Shown: positions 50,133 to 58,124 of the stretch, in pieces
Numbering within the stretch: position 1 is the stretch's first letter
Layout of the letters: every line of letters begins with the position of its first letter
Assembly (NCBI GenBank): GCA_965603725.1
Contig: CBFDEC010000002.1
Location: forward strand, 1 to 64,000
Direction: 5' to 3'
Source of the DNA: JAGGSN01 sp965603725
Lineage (GTDB): Bacteria > Zixibacteria > MSB-5A5 > UBA10806 > 4484-95
DNA: 64,000 nt
Notes under the pieces: model-generated
The model's database searches: none
Told to the model about the DNA's origin: nothing
The model's input: only the letters and a program-made list of their open reading frames with translations
Translations under genes and position numbers: made by a program

Positions 50133-50423
50133 ATGAAAGGCGAAACAACAATAAGAATCGGTACGCTTTTAAGAAAAACTCTCGAATCAGCCGGCATCGC
50201 GGATAAAGTTGACCGTCAGATGGCTGTGGCATTCTGGGAGGAAATTGTCGGATCAAAATTGGCTTCCAAAACCACAGCCTTGAAAGTTGAAAAGGATGTC
50301 TTGAAAGTAAAAGTTGTGTCGTCATCATGGCGAAACGAACTGGTCTTTTTTAAAAAGGCAATTTTGAAAAAAATTGCCCGACGGATAGGTAAAGGTAAAA
50401 TTAATGATATCTATTTTTATTAA
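50133..50423 (+). CDS. DUF721/DciA-like protein
   Basis: A 96-residue soluble protein with the DUF721 (DciA) pattern: IGTLLRKTLESAGIADKVDRQMAVAFWEEIVG (~9-40), KTTALKVEKDVLKVKVVSSSWRNELVFFKKAIL (~45-77) and a C-terminal KINDIYF. In relatives DciA helps load the replicative helicase DnaB and often sits next to recF and gyrB, exactly as here with gyrB 14 bases downstream. The helicase-loading role is inferred from the family. ATG start; the ribosome site is weak. Confidence 0.85.
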   Translation: MKGETTIRIGTLLRKTLESAGIADKVDRQMAVAFWEEIVGSKLASKTTALKVEKDVLKVKVVSSSWRNELVFFKKAILKKIARRIGKGKINDIYFY

Positions 50424-50437
50424 AATGCGAGGCGAAA

Positions 50438-52393
50438 TTGAACATAAAAAGCAAAGATGAGAACGTGATAGTTAGTGATTCAAATTCGGGCAGCAATTAT
50501 GATGCTGCGACTATACAGGTTTTAAAAGGCCTTGAGGCAGTTCGCCGTCGCCCGGCTATGTATATTGGCGATGTTGCAACTCGCGGGCTTCATCACCTGG
50601 TATATGAAGTCGTCGACAACTCGGTTGATGAGGCAATGGCCGGCTATTGCGACAAAATCACCATCACTCTGAACAAGGGCGGTTCCGTTACAGTTGATGA
50701 CAATGGCCGGGGCATACCGGTGGATATTCATCCCACCCAGAAGAAACCGGCGCTTGAGGTGGTAATGACCATGCTTCACGCAGGCAGCAAGTTCGACCAT
50801 CAAACTTACAAGGTGTCCGGTGGATTGCATGGAGTCGGCGTTTCGGTTGTCAATGCGCTGTCGGAAAAGTGCGAAGTCGAGGTCTCCCGTGACGGCGAGA
50901 TCTATTACCAGAAATATAAACGCGGCAACCCGGTCACCCCGGTTAAAAAGATCGGTGCCCGCAAGCGAACCGGTACAAAAACGACTTTTATTCCGGATAC
51001 GGGAATTTTCACAAAGACTGAATTTAATTTCGATACTCTCACCTCCCGTCTGCATGAACTGGCATTTCTGAACGCCGGTTTGAAAATCATCCTCGTCGAT
51101 GAACGCGGTGATGAGGAAAAAGTAAAAGAATTTTTCGAAAAGGGCGGAATCGCCGCCTTTGTAAAATACATTAATGAAAACAAAAATGCCCTGTTCAATC
51201 GGCCTATATATTTCCATAAAGAACGCGATTCTGTTGATGTTGAGCTGGCGGTGCAGTATACCGACGGCTACACGGAAAATATCTTTTCTTATGTGAACAA
51301 TATCAATACCATTGAGGGCGGTTTCCATTTAATTGGCCTTAAGACTGCCCTGACCCGCACATTGAATAACTATGCCGCTAAAAACAACCTCTTTAAAAAC
51401 GGTGATTCGCTGTTGATAGGCGAGGATGTTCGCGAGGGTATAACCGGAGTATTATCGGTTAAAGTTGTTGATCCCCAGTTCGAGGGACAGACCAAGACCA
51501 AACTCGGCAATTCGGAGGTGAAAGGCATAGTTGAATCGATCGTCGGTGAGCATCTTGGATCATTTCTCGAGGAAAATCCATCCGTTGGCAAAAAAATTAT
51601 TGAGAAATGCAAATCAGCCTGCCAGTCACGCGAGACGGCGCGTAAGGCGCGCGAACTGGTGCGGCGCAAAACCGCGCTCGAATCGAGCGCCCTGCCGGGC
51701 AAGCTGGCCGATTGTTCGCTGACCGATCCATCTCTTTGTGAGATATATATAGTCGAGGGCGACTCGGCCGGCGGTTCTGCCAAGCAGGGACGAGACCGCA
51801 AGTTCCAGGCAATCCTGCCGCTTAAAGGAAAAATCCTGAATGTCGAAAAAGCCCGCCTGGATAAGATACTTGCCAATGAAGAAATCAGGGCGATGATTAC
51901 CGCTCTGGGCACAAATATCGGGGAAGAGTTCAATGCCGAAAACGCTCGCTACAGCAAGATCATAATTATGACTGACGCCGATATCGACGGCTCGCATATC
52001 CGTACGCTGATTCTGACGTTTTTCTACAGGTATATGAAGCCGCTGGTTGAGGCAGGTAATGTGTATATCGCCCAGCCGCCGCTTTACCGTCTCAAAAAGG
52101 GCAAACAGGAACATTACGCCTATGATGACGACGAACGCGACCGCCTGATGGAGCGGCTCGGCGGCAGCAATGGTGGCGTTACTCTCCAGCGATACAAAGG
52201 ACTCGGTGAGATGAACCCCGAACAGCTCTGGAAGACCACTATGAACCCCGAAACCCGGACCTTGCTTCAGGTCGATCTCGAAAACGCCGCCGAGGCCGAT
52301 AAGATTTTCACCACGCTCATGGGCGACCAGGTGGCGCCCCGACGCAAGTTCATCGAGGAGCACGCACAGTTCGTGCGGAATCTGGATGTGTAG
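50438..52393 (+). CDS. gyrB: DNA gyrase subunit B
   Basis: A 651-residue type IIA topoisomerase ATPase subunit. TTG start at 50438 after GCGAGGCGAAA; no ATG exists upstream of the conserved DAATIQVLKGLEAVRRRPAMYIG. GHKL ATPase motifs: VVDNSVDEAMAG, VDDNGRGIPVD, HAGSKFDHQTYKVSGGLHGVGVSVVNALS; transducer ~220-400; TOPRIM ~420-540 with IVEGDSAGGSAKQGRDR and the metal-binding MTDADIDGSHI; C-terminal QRYKGLGEMNPEQLWKTTM. It is shorter than the E. coli form because the ~165-residue insert is absent, as in most phyla. Follows a DciA-like gene; gyrA is not nearby. Confidence 0.97.
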   Translation: MNIKSKDENVIVSDSNSGSNYDAATIQVLKGLEAVRRRPAMYIGDVATRGLHHLVYEVVDNSVDEAMAGYCDKITITLNKGGSVTVDDNGRGIPVDIHPTQKKPALEVVMTMLHAGSKFDHQTYKVSGGLHGVGVSVVNALSEKCEVEVSRDGEIYYQKYKRGNPVTPVKKIGARKRTGTKTTFIPDTGIFTKTEFNFDTLTSRLHELAFLNAGLKIILVDERGDEEKVKEFFEKGGIAAFVKYINENKNALFNRPIYFHKERDSVDVELAVQYTDGYTENIFSYVNNINTIEGGFHLIGLKTALTRTLNNYAAKNNLFKNGDSLLIGEDVREGITGVLSVKVVDPQFEGQTKTKLGNSEVKGIVESIVGEHLGSFLEENPSVGKKIIEKCKSACQSRETARKARELVRRKTALESSALPGKLADCSLTDPSLCEIYIVEGDSAGGSAKQGRDRKFQAILPLKGKILNVEKARLDKILANEEIRAMITALGTNIGEEFNAENARYSKIIIMTDADIDGSHIRTLILTFFYRYMKPLVEAGNVYIAQPPLYRLKKGKQEHYAYDDDERDRLMERLGGSNGGVTLQRYKGLGEMNPEQLWKTTMNPETRTLLQVDLENAAEADKIFTTLMGDQVAPRRKFIEEHAQFVRNLDV

Positions 52394-52409
52394 GAGGAGG
52401 ACTGTAAGA

Positions 52410-52448
52410 TTCTGGATGTCGTCCGCCTGGGCGGACTTCCATCCTGAA
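52410..52448. repeat. Palindromic repeat, family CATCCTGA (copy 2)
   Basis: TTCTGGATG/CATCCTGAA (one mismatch) enclosing a perfect inner hairpin GTCCGC-CTGG-GCGGAC (52421-52436). Related to 19039-19070. Confidence 0.6.
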
Positions 52449-52544
52449 ACATGAAATGACAAAGAAAGCTGTCAACTGCAGAGAGTCGACAGCACAAAAA
52501 TAATAGCTAAGGCTTTCCAGCCTGGGATTATATTTTGACTGTTT

Positions 52545-53465
52545 ATGAGATATTTACTAGAGTATAATATTGACACCTGCTTTGATGATACTTGCGGAGT
52601 CGTAAAACTAGTAAGAGATGAAGTAGAAATTGAGATAGACTTCATTCGTAAAGATGGATATCGTGAAGGACAGAAAATTAAGTTTATTTTAGAAGAAGAA
52701 AATAGAGAAAGCGCAAGGTTAAAAGCTGAAGAACATGGTTTTGAAATTCTAAAAAAAATAAACTTAGTTTATCGCTGTAAATTTGTAGTATCTCGATTTA
52801 GTTATATTTTGGATAGTAATATTGGAAATCAATTAAGGAAATGCTATATTACAATATTGCATTACCCTAAGCCACGGTTTACTAAAGATAATATTAGTGC
52901 AAATGAATTTAAAGATATTACTGAAACAGAATTTAGAAATGCAAATAGTATTGCTCTTGATTATTATAGAGCCGCTACATATGTCGATGCTTATAGAGAT
53001 AAATTTATAAATCTATTCAAAGTGATTGAATCTCTTTCGGGAACTGAAAAAATAGAACGCAAGTGTGAAAACACCAAATGCAAAAAGGAATTGATTTGTA
53101 AGTATTGCAATTCACCAAGCATTTTTAGCGCAACATCCAAAAACTTAATAAGAATATTTTGGATAAAAAAATTAAACAAGAACTTAGAGGAAATAGACGA
53201 TATTATAGATATGAGACAAAAACTGTTCCACGCGAGTGATTTTACTGATTATAACGGATTAATAGATATGGTTCAGAAGATGGAAATTAGCCTAGGTTTT
53301 TACTTAACAGAAGGAACGGTATTTATGCCCAGGTATTTAAATTCTTATAGGTATCATTTTGAAGAAGAATTTAAAACAGATTATCCAAACGAGAAATTCC
53401 CTAGAGATTTTCCAAATGAAGATTTCTTTAAAAAAAAACATCCAGAAATAGGGCGTGAACGATAA
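52545..53465 (+). CDS. Uncharacterised protein with HEPN-like motif and four-Cys zinc site
   Basis: A 306-residue soluble protein, AT-rich and unlike gyrB in codon use, with no clear ribosome site. The N-terminal ~110 residues are beta-rich (KLVRDEVEIEIDFIRKDG). The helical part ~130-255 resembles Apea-like HEPN domains: LDYYRAATYVDAYRDKFINLFKVIESL and the RNase-type motif Arg224-x4-His229 (MRQKLFHASD). Between them is a zinc knuckle, Cys174, Cys179, Cys185, Cys188 (CENTKCKKELICKYC). HEPN proteins are commonly toxins or phage-defence RNases; this assignment rests on motif pattern alone. Probably horizontally acquired. Confidence 0.7.
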   Translation: MRYLLEYNIDTCFDDTCGVVKLVRDEVEIEIDFIRKDGYREGQKIKFILEEENRESARLKAEEHGFEILKKINLVYRCKFVVSRFSYILDSNIGNQLRKCYITILHYPKPRFTKDNISANEFKDITETEFRNANSIALDYYRAATYVDAYRDKFINLFKVIESLSGTEKIERKCENTKCKKELICKYCNSPSIFSATSKNLIRIFWIKKLNKNLEEIDDIIDMRQKLFHASDFTDYNGLIDMVQKMEISLGFYLTEGTVFMPRYLNSYRYHFEEEFKTDYPNEKFPRDFPNEDFFKKKHPEIGRER

Positions 53466-53534
53466 CTCACCCAGCGGGTGAGTGAATTGAAAGGCGAATG
53501 ATTTATTGTATTTTGCCCACCCGATGGGTGGGGT
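53466..53534. repeat. Two short palindromes after the HEPN-like gene
   Basis: CTCACC-CAGC? type arms: CTCACCC-AGC-GGGTGAG at 53467-53483 and CCCACCC-GAT-GGGTGGG at 53517-53533. Both could end the upstream transcript, although only short T runs follow. Confidence 0.45.
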
Positions 53535-53576
53535 ACTAAGTGTCAGGAAAAAAATAATTGGAAAAGAACTAACCCC

Positions 53577-53765
53577 ATGCCGCCAATTTACCAAATAGGA
53601 CCGGATGACGATATTGACGAGTTGGAATTGGAACTTGAATATCAGGCATCATTAACGGTTGAACAGCGTTATAAAATGATGATTAACGCCAGTCGAACCG
53701 TTTTAAAAATGTTGATTGATAATGGACATAAAAAACCTTTTGAAATCATTCAACAAGACAAGTAA
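53577..53765 (+). CDS. Small acidic orphan protein (62 aa), antitoxin-like
   Basis: ATG start with only a weak ribosome site. Sequence pattern: acidic N-terminus (DDDIDELELELEYQASL) and an amphipathic C-terminal helix (TVEQRYKMMINASRTVLKMLIDNGHKKPFEII). The LELEYxxSLTxEQRxxMM pattern recalls small proteins that pair with nucleotidyltransferase-like toxins, but no toxin gene follows: the next gene is an exported nucleosidase whose frame overlaps its end. It may be a leftover of a lost pair. Moderate confidence that it is expressed. Confidence 0.5.
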   Translation: MPPIYQIGPDDDIDELELELEYQASLTVEQRYKMMINASRTVLKMLIDNGHKKPFEIIQQDK

Positions 53766-54657
53766 TAGAGGCTTAAAGGGCGTATGCAATACGCCCCTAC
53801 GCGTTATACGGTTATACAGATTAAAACTGTCAAGATATACTTTGCTTGTAGCCACTCTCTTTATTCTTCTCCTTAACTGCCAACCCTGTAATAATACACA
53901 ACCCTATCTTATACTCTATGCTTTCAATGCTGAAGGACAAGTATTGAAAGAACAGATGACGGTAGAACAAAGCCTGAATATACTCGGCCGTGATGTGTGC
54001 ATCGGATCGCTTTCGGGAAAAGATATTATCCTTGCCGAGTCTGGTATCGGAATGACTAACGCCTCGATAACAACGCAGAGGCTCATCGATGAATTCGAAC
54101 CAGTCGGCGTTATATTCACCGGCATAGCCGGCGCAATCGACAGCGCAGTACAAATCGGTGATATCGTCATATGCGAAAGCTGGATTACACACGATTATGT
54201 TTATCATGGCGCTGATGGTCCTGTACCTGATGCAATCACGGTTTATTCACCCTATCTTGACAGCGTAATCGAAATGACTCGATTTACAGTTGATAGTACA
54301 ATGTTTGCCGTTGCTGCAGGGATAAGCGCTGATTCAATCGCATTTCGAAATATAGGTGATCGCAAACCAGCGGTTTTAGTCGGGGAAGCAGGCGTAAGCG
54401 GAAATGCCTTCATCGATAACTACGAAAAGCGAATCTGGCTTAAGACATCATTTCACGCCCTGATAACCGATATGGAATCTGCAGCAGTGGCACAGGTTTG
54501 TACTGTAAACGATGTTCCTTTCATTGTCTTCAGGTCTGCGTCCGATCTGGCAGGCGGTTCCGGGTCGGAATCTGCAAAAGATGAATTACAGGGATTTTTC
54601 AAGGTTGCCGCAGACAATTCATCAACGCTGGTAATAAAATTTTTAGAGCAATTGTAG
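53716..54657 (+). CDS. Exported MTA/SAH nucleosidase-like lipoprotein
   Basis: Up to 313 residues. A hydrophobic signal with lipobox (LLVATLFILLLNCQPC) sits ~40 residues in; the ATG at 53716 gives an over-long N-terminus translated through a palindrome, so a TTG at 53842 may be the true start. The mature part is a phosphorylase-superfamily nucleosidase with the active-site acids kept: Glu in AFNAEGQVLKEQM, Glu in TDMESAAVAQV and Asp in RSASDLAGG. It would act outside the cytoplasm on MTA-, SAH- or nucleoside-like substrates, which is unusual. A cytoplasmic paralogue is mtnN at 38015. Confidence 0.8.
   Translation: MIMDIKNLLKSFNKTSNRGLKGVCNTPLRVIRLYRLKLSRYTLLVATLFILLLNCQPCNNTQPYLILYAFNAEGQVLKEQMTVEQSLNILGRDVCIGSLSGKDIILAESGIGMTNASITTQRLIDEFEPVGVIFTGIAGAIDSAVQIGDIVICESWITHDYVYHGADGPVPDAITVYSPYLDSVIEMTRFTVDSTMFAVAAGISADSIAFRNIGDRKPAVLVGEAGVSGNAFIDNYEKRIWLKTSFHALITDMESAAVAQVCTVNDVPFIVFRSASDLAGGSGSESAKDELQGFFKVAADNSSTLVIKFLEQL
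53778..53796. repeat. Palindrome GGGCGTAT-GCA-ATACGCCC
   Basis: Perfect 8-bp arms, followed by CTACG. The second half with its flank, ATACGCCCCTACG, is identical to the 3' end of gatC (32816-32828). Confidence 0.65.
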
Positions 54658-54847
54658 CTTATTTGTTATCCTTCTTAAACTACTTCAGCTTGCGTATCGA
54701 CAATGGTGCAGCCGTACGACGCTTTGCCATTGCCTTGGAAAACTCCCAGAACCAGAATTAATGCACAAATTTATGTGAGGAGCCTACTATATAGCTCTTG
54801 ACCTCTGACTTTTATGCTCGTACATTTCAAAAAAATGTGGAGGTAAC

Positions 54848-55507
54848 TTGATAACATTAGATGATGTCAAACAAAATGAGAAGATTGCCGAGCTCATTGC
54901 CAAGTCCGATGAGTACCTGGGTGTTATCGGCTATACCGAGCATGGCGACAGGCACTGTTCTTTAGCCGCCAGTATCGCTTATAATATAATGATCAGGCTT
55001 GGCAAAGGTGAAAAACGGGCTCAGCTTGCGGCTATTGCAGGCTATCTTCATGATATGGGCAATGTCATTAACCGCGATTATCATGCCCAGGTTGCCTCAG
55101 TTATGGCTATGAGTATACTAAGCGAAATGGGTATGGCGTTCAGCGATATAGTAGAAATCATTGCCGCTATCGGCAATCATGATGAAAAAGATGGGTCGCC
55201 AATATCTGATATTTGTGCGGCTGTCATTTTAGCTGATAAATCAGACGTGCACCAGTCGCGGGTACGATCGACTGAGTTTCTGAAAATCGATATCCATGAC
55301 CGGGTGAACTGGGCGGCCAAATCTTCTTTTTTAAGGGTTGATGATGTTAAAAAAAAGGTGATCCTGGAAATTAAAATCGATACTTCTATATCGTCGGTGA
55401 TGGAGTATTTCGAGATATTCTTATCACGTATGACAGTTTGCCGTCGGGCGGCTGAATACCTGGGACTAAAGTTTGAACTTGAAATTAACGGACAGAAGCT
55501 GACATGA
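54848..55507 (+). CDS. HD-domain phosphohydrolase
   Basis: A 219-residue soluble protein, TTG start with GTGGAGG upstream. HD-domain ligands are visible: His in YTEHGDRHCSLAA (~37), the His-Asp pair in AGYLHDMGN (~68), His in NRDYHAQV (~78) and a further His-Asp in AIGNHDEKDG (~104) with Asp in ILADKSDV. These fit a metal-dependent phosphohydrolase; the substrate (nucleotide or other) is unknown. The C-terminal ~70 residues are beta-rich and not recognised. It overlaps purM by four bases. Confidence 0.88.
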   Translation: MITLDDVKQNEKIAELIAKSDEYLGVIGYTEHGDRHCSLAASIAYNIMIRLGKGEKRAQLAAIAGYLHDMGNVINRDYHAQVASVMAMSILSEMGMAFSDIVEIIAAIGNHDEKDGSPISDICAAVILADKSDVHQSRVRSTEFLKIDIHDRVNWAAKSSFLRVDDVKKKVILEIKIDTSISSVMEYFEIFLSRMTVCRRAAEYLGLKFELEINGQKLT

Positions 55508-56544
55508 GTGATCCTGCTTCAGAATACGCCAAATCGGGCGTCGATATAAGCGCCGGCGATAAAGCCTCATTAATGATAAAAAAACTGGTAGAAGCAACGA
55601 ATAATAATTCCGTCATCGGCTCGCATGGCGGATTTGGCGGACTGTATTCGCTTAATAAGCTGACCGGAACGAATAAAGTCTTAGTTGGTTCCACCGACAG
55701 CGTCGGCACAAAATTGAAACTTGCCTTTATGACTAATCGACATAACACAATCGGCCAGGACCTGGTAAACCATTGTGTCAATGATATCTTATGTTGCGGA
55801 GCCAGACCGCTGTTTTTCTTTGACTATCTCGGCCTGGGAAAACTTAGGCCTGAAACGGTAGTTGATATTGTAAAGGGTCTATCCACAGCCTGTAAAGAAA
55901 ATGATACAGCGCTTCTTGGCGGTGAAACCGCTGAGTTGCCCGGTTTCTATAGCGATGGCGAATATGACGTTGCCGGTTTTATTATCGGCTGGGTCGATAT
56001 GGATAAAATTATCGATGGCCGCGCCATTAAACCGGGAGATAAAGCTATCGGGTTGGCCTCGACCGGACTGCATACCAATGGCTATTCGCTGGCCAGGCGG
56101 GCGTTTTTCGATATCGCCGGTATGAAACAAGGCGATATTATAGAGGAAAGCGGTAAAGAGGTCTGCACCGAGCTTTTAGAGATACACCGGTCATATTTGA
56201 ATATCGTTTCCCCTTTACTTGATGAGGGGATTGTCAAGGGGATCGCTCATATCACCGGCGGCGGTTTTGAGGGCAACATCAAGAGGATAATACCCGATGG
56301 CGTTTCCGCTGTAATCGATACCTCCACCTGGCAGGCGCCAGGCATATTTAAGGCCATTGCCAGAATCGCCTCTGTTTCCGATGACGAGATGTACCGGGTA
56401 TTCAATATGGGAGTCGGGATGGTTTTATTCTGCAAGGCGGCTGATTCAAGCCATATTATAGAGGAAGCAAGTAAAGAAGGCGTTAAGGCATTTGAAATCG
56501 GCGTCTGTGATGCCGGAACCAAAAAGGCAGTAATTAAACATTGA
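55504..56544 (+). CDS. purM: Phosphoribosylformylglycinamidine cyclo-ligase (AIR synthase)
   Basis: A 346-residue ATP-dependent enzyme that closes the imidazole ring in step five of purine synthesis. Family blocks: YAKSGVDISAGDKAS (~8-22), LVGSTDSVGTKLKLA (~60), HCVNDILCCGARPLFFFDYL (~91-110), LLGGETAELPGFY (~137), GLASTGLHTNGYSLARR (~180) and HITGGGFEGNIKRI (~250). Length normal. ATGA overlap with the HD gene and four-base overlap with gpmI place it in a metabolic operon, although no other pur gene is adjacent. Confidence 0.97.
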   Translation: MSDPASEYAKSGVDISAGDKASLMIKKLVEATNNNSVIGSHGGFGGLYSLNKLTGTNKVLVGSTDSVGTKLKLAFMTNRHNTIGQDLVNHCVNDILCCGARPLFFFDYLGLGKLRPETVVDIVKGLSTACKENDTALLGGETAELPGFYSDGEYDVAGFIIGWVDMDKIIDGRAIKPGDKAIGLASTGLHTNGYSLARRAFFDIAGMKQGDIIEESGKEVCTELLEIHRSYLNIVSPLLDEGIVKGIAHITGGGFEGNIKRIIPDGVSAVIDTSTWQAPGIFKAIARIASVSDDEMYRVFNMGVGMVLFCKAADSSHIIEEASKEGVKAFEIGVCDAGTKKAVIKH

Positions 56545-58100
56545 GCAAAATCAATATCTCTAAACGGCCGGTAATGCTTTTAATAATGGACGGGTTTGGC
56601 TTAAACCCGTCAGGTTATTATAACGCTGTAAAAACAGCCAGTACGCCGAATTTCGATAAGCTGTGGGCTGAATATCCACATACAACTTTGAAAGCTTCCG
56701 GTCTGTCGGTAGGTCTTCCGGAAGGGCAGATGGGCAATTCTGAGGTCGGTCATCTCAATTTTGGCGCCGGGCGCGTTGTCTATCAAGAGGTCACCCGCAT
56801 AGACAAATCGATCAGCGATGGCGATTTCTTTACTAACCCTGTTTTTAACGCCTGCATCGATAAGGTGAAAAATGAGAACAGGTCGCTTCACCTGATGGGA
56901 CTTTTATCCGATGGCTGTGTTCATTCCTCGATGAATCATTTATATGGACTGTTGAAGCTTTGCCGTCAACGGGACCTGACCAGCATTTTCATCCATGCTT
57001 TTTTAGATGGCCGGGATACGTCCCCGTATTCAGGAGCAGGCTATATAAAAGACCTGCTTGATAAAATAAAGGAGATTGGCGTTGGCCGTCTGGTTACTGT
57101 CATCGGCAGATACTATGCCATGGACAGGGACAAAAGATGGGAAAGAAACCGGATGGCTTATGATCTTCTATGCAGCGGCAAAGGCGAAAAGACCGATGAT
57201 TTTATCAAAACTGCTAAAGAGCATTACGAACGAGACAACACCGATGAGTTCATGAAGCCGATTGCTGTCTCTGACATTGCTCCGAAAGCCGGTCTGGTAA
57301 ATCCGGGCGACAGTGTTATTTTCTTTAATTTTCGAGCCGATCGCGCCCGTCAGATTTGCCGGGCATTCACCGAAGAAAAGTTTGATAGTTTTAAGCGTGA
57401 GCCCGAGGTCATTGTCGATCTTGTCACCCTTACACTTTATAACGTTGACTTAAAAGCTGAAGTAGCTTTTCCACAAATTAACCTCGATATGATTCTACCG
57501 GAGATTATTTCAGAAACCGGTCTTAAACAGTTGAAGATTGCCGAGACTGAAAAATATCCGCATGTAACTTTCTTTTTTAATGGCGGAAAAGAACAGACAC
57601 TGGCAGGAGAGGACAGAGCGCTGATTCCTTCTCCCAAAGTCGCCACTTATGACTTAAAACCTGAGATGTCGGCGCCTGAGGTGACTGATGAAGTACTGAA
57701 ACGAATAGAGTCGGATAAATATGATGTAATTATTCTGAATTTTGCCAATTGCGATATGGTCGGCCATACCGGCGTATTCGAGGCGGCTGTTAAGGCGGTT
57801 GAGACTGTTGATGAGAGCCTGGGCAGGGTCGTAACAGCAGTCAGGAAAATCGGCGGTGTGGTGATGGTTACTGCAGATCACGGCAATGCTGAAAAGATGA
57901 AGGAGGCTGACGGCAGTCCATTTACGGCGCATACAACTTTTGAAGTACCTTTTATTCTCGTTGATGATGATTACCGGGGCTCCCTTAAAGACGATGGAAT
58001 CCTGGCCGATGTTGCGCCGACGATGCTTGCATACCTGGGTATAGATCAACCATCACAGATGACTGGAGGGTCGCTCATCGAGAAGGTACAAGTAGGGTAA
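56541..58100 (+). CDS. gpmI: 2,3-bisphosphoglycerate-independent phosphoglycerate mutase
   Basis: A 519-residue two-manganese enzyme of glycolysis and gluconeogenesis that interconverts 3- and 2-phosphoglycerate. The phosphatase-like domain has MDGFGL (Asp17), the phosphoserine Ser67 in GQMGNSEVGHLN, and C-terminal metal ligands in NFANCDMVGHTG and TADHGNAEKM. The transferase insert (~85-310) contains HAFLDGRDT and GRYYAMDRDKRWER. Length and motifs are standard. The TTG start overlaps the purM stop (TTGA). Confidence 0.97.
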   Translation: MSKINISKRPVMLLIMDGFGLNPSGYYNAVKTASTPNFDKLWAEYPHTTLKASGLSVGLPEGQMGNSEVGHLNFGAGRVVYQEVTRIDKSISDGDFFTNPVFNACIDKVKNENRSLHLMGLLSDGCVHSSMNHLYGLLKLCRQRDLTSIFIHAFLDGRDTSPYSGAGYIKDLLDKIKEIGVGRLVTVIGRYYAMDRDKRWERNRMAYDLLCSGKGEKTDDFIKTAKEHYERDNTDEFMKPIAVSDIAPKAGLVNPGDSVIFFNFRADRARQICRAFTEEKFDSFKREPEVIVDLVTLTLYNVDLKAEVAFPQINLDMILPEIISETGLKQLKIAETEKYPHVTFFFNGGKEQTLAGEDRALIPSPKVATYDLKPEMSAPEVTDEVLKRIESDKYDVIILNFANCDMVGHTGVFEAAVKAVETVDESLGRVVTAVRKIGGVVMVTADHGNAEKMKEADGSPFTAHTTFEVPFILVDDDYRGSLKDDGILADVAPTMLAYLGIDQPSQMTGGSLIEKVQVG

Positions 58101-58124
58101 AATCGTCTGTCAGGCTTATTGCAT

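Noticed and set aside
50522..51328. Minus-strand open frame inside gyrB
   Set aside because: Shadow of the GHKL ATPase coding region; similar antisense frames occur at 51370-51933 and 51626-52462.
54688..54740. Possible tRNA or small RNA in the gap before the HD-domain gene
   Set aside because: Only one inverted repeat (CAATGG/CCATTG) is seen; no cloverleaf or CCA-proximal T-loop sequence.
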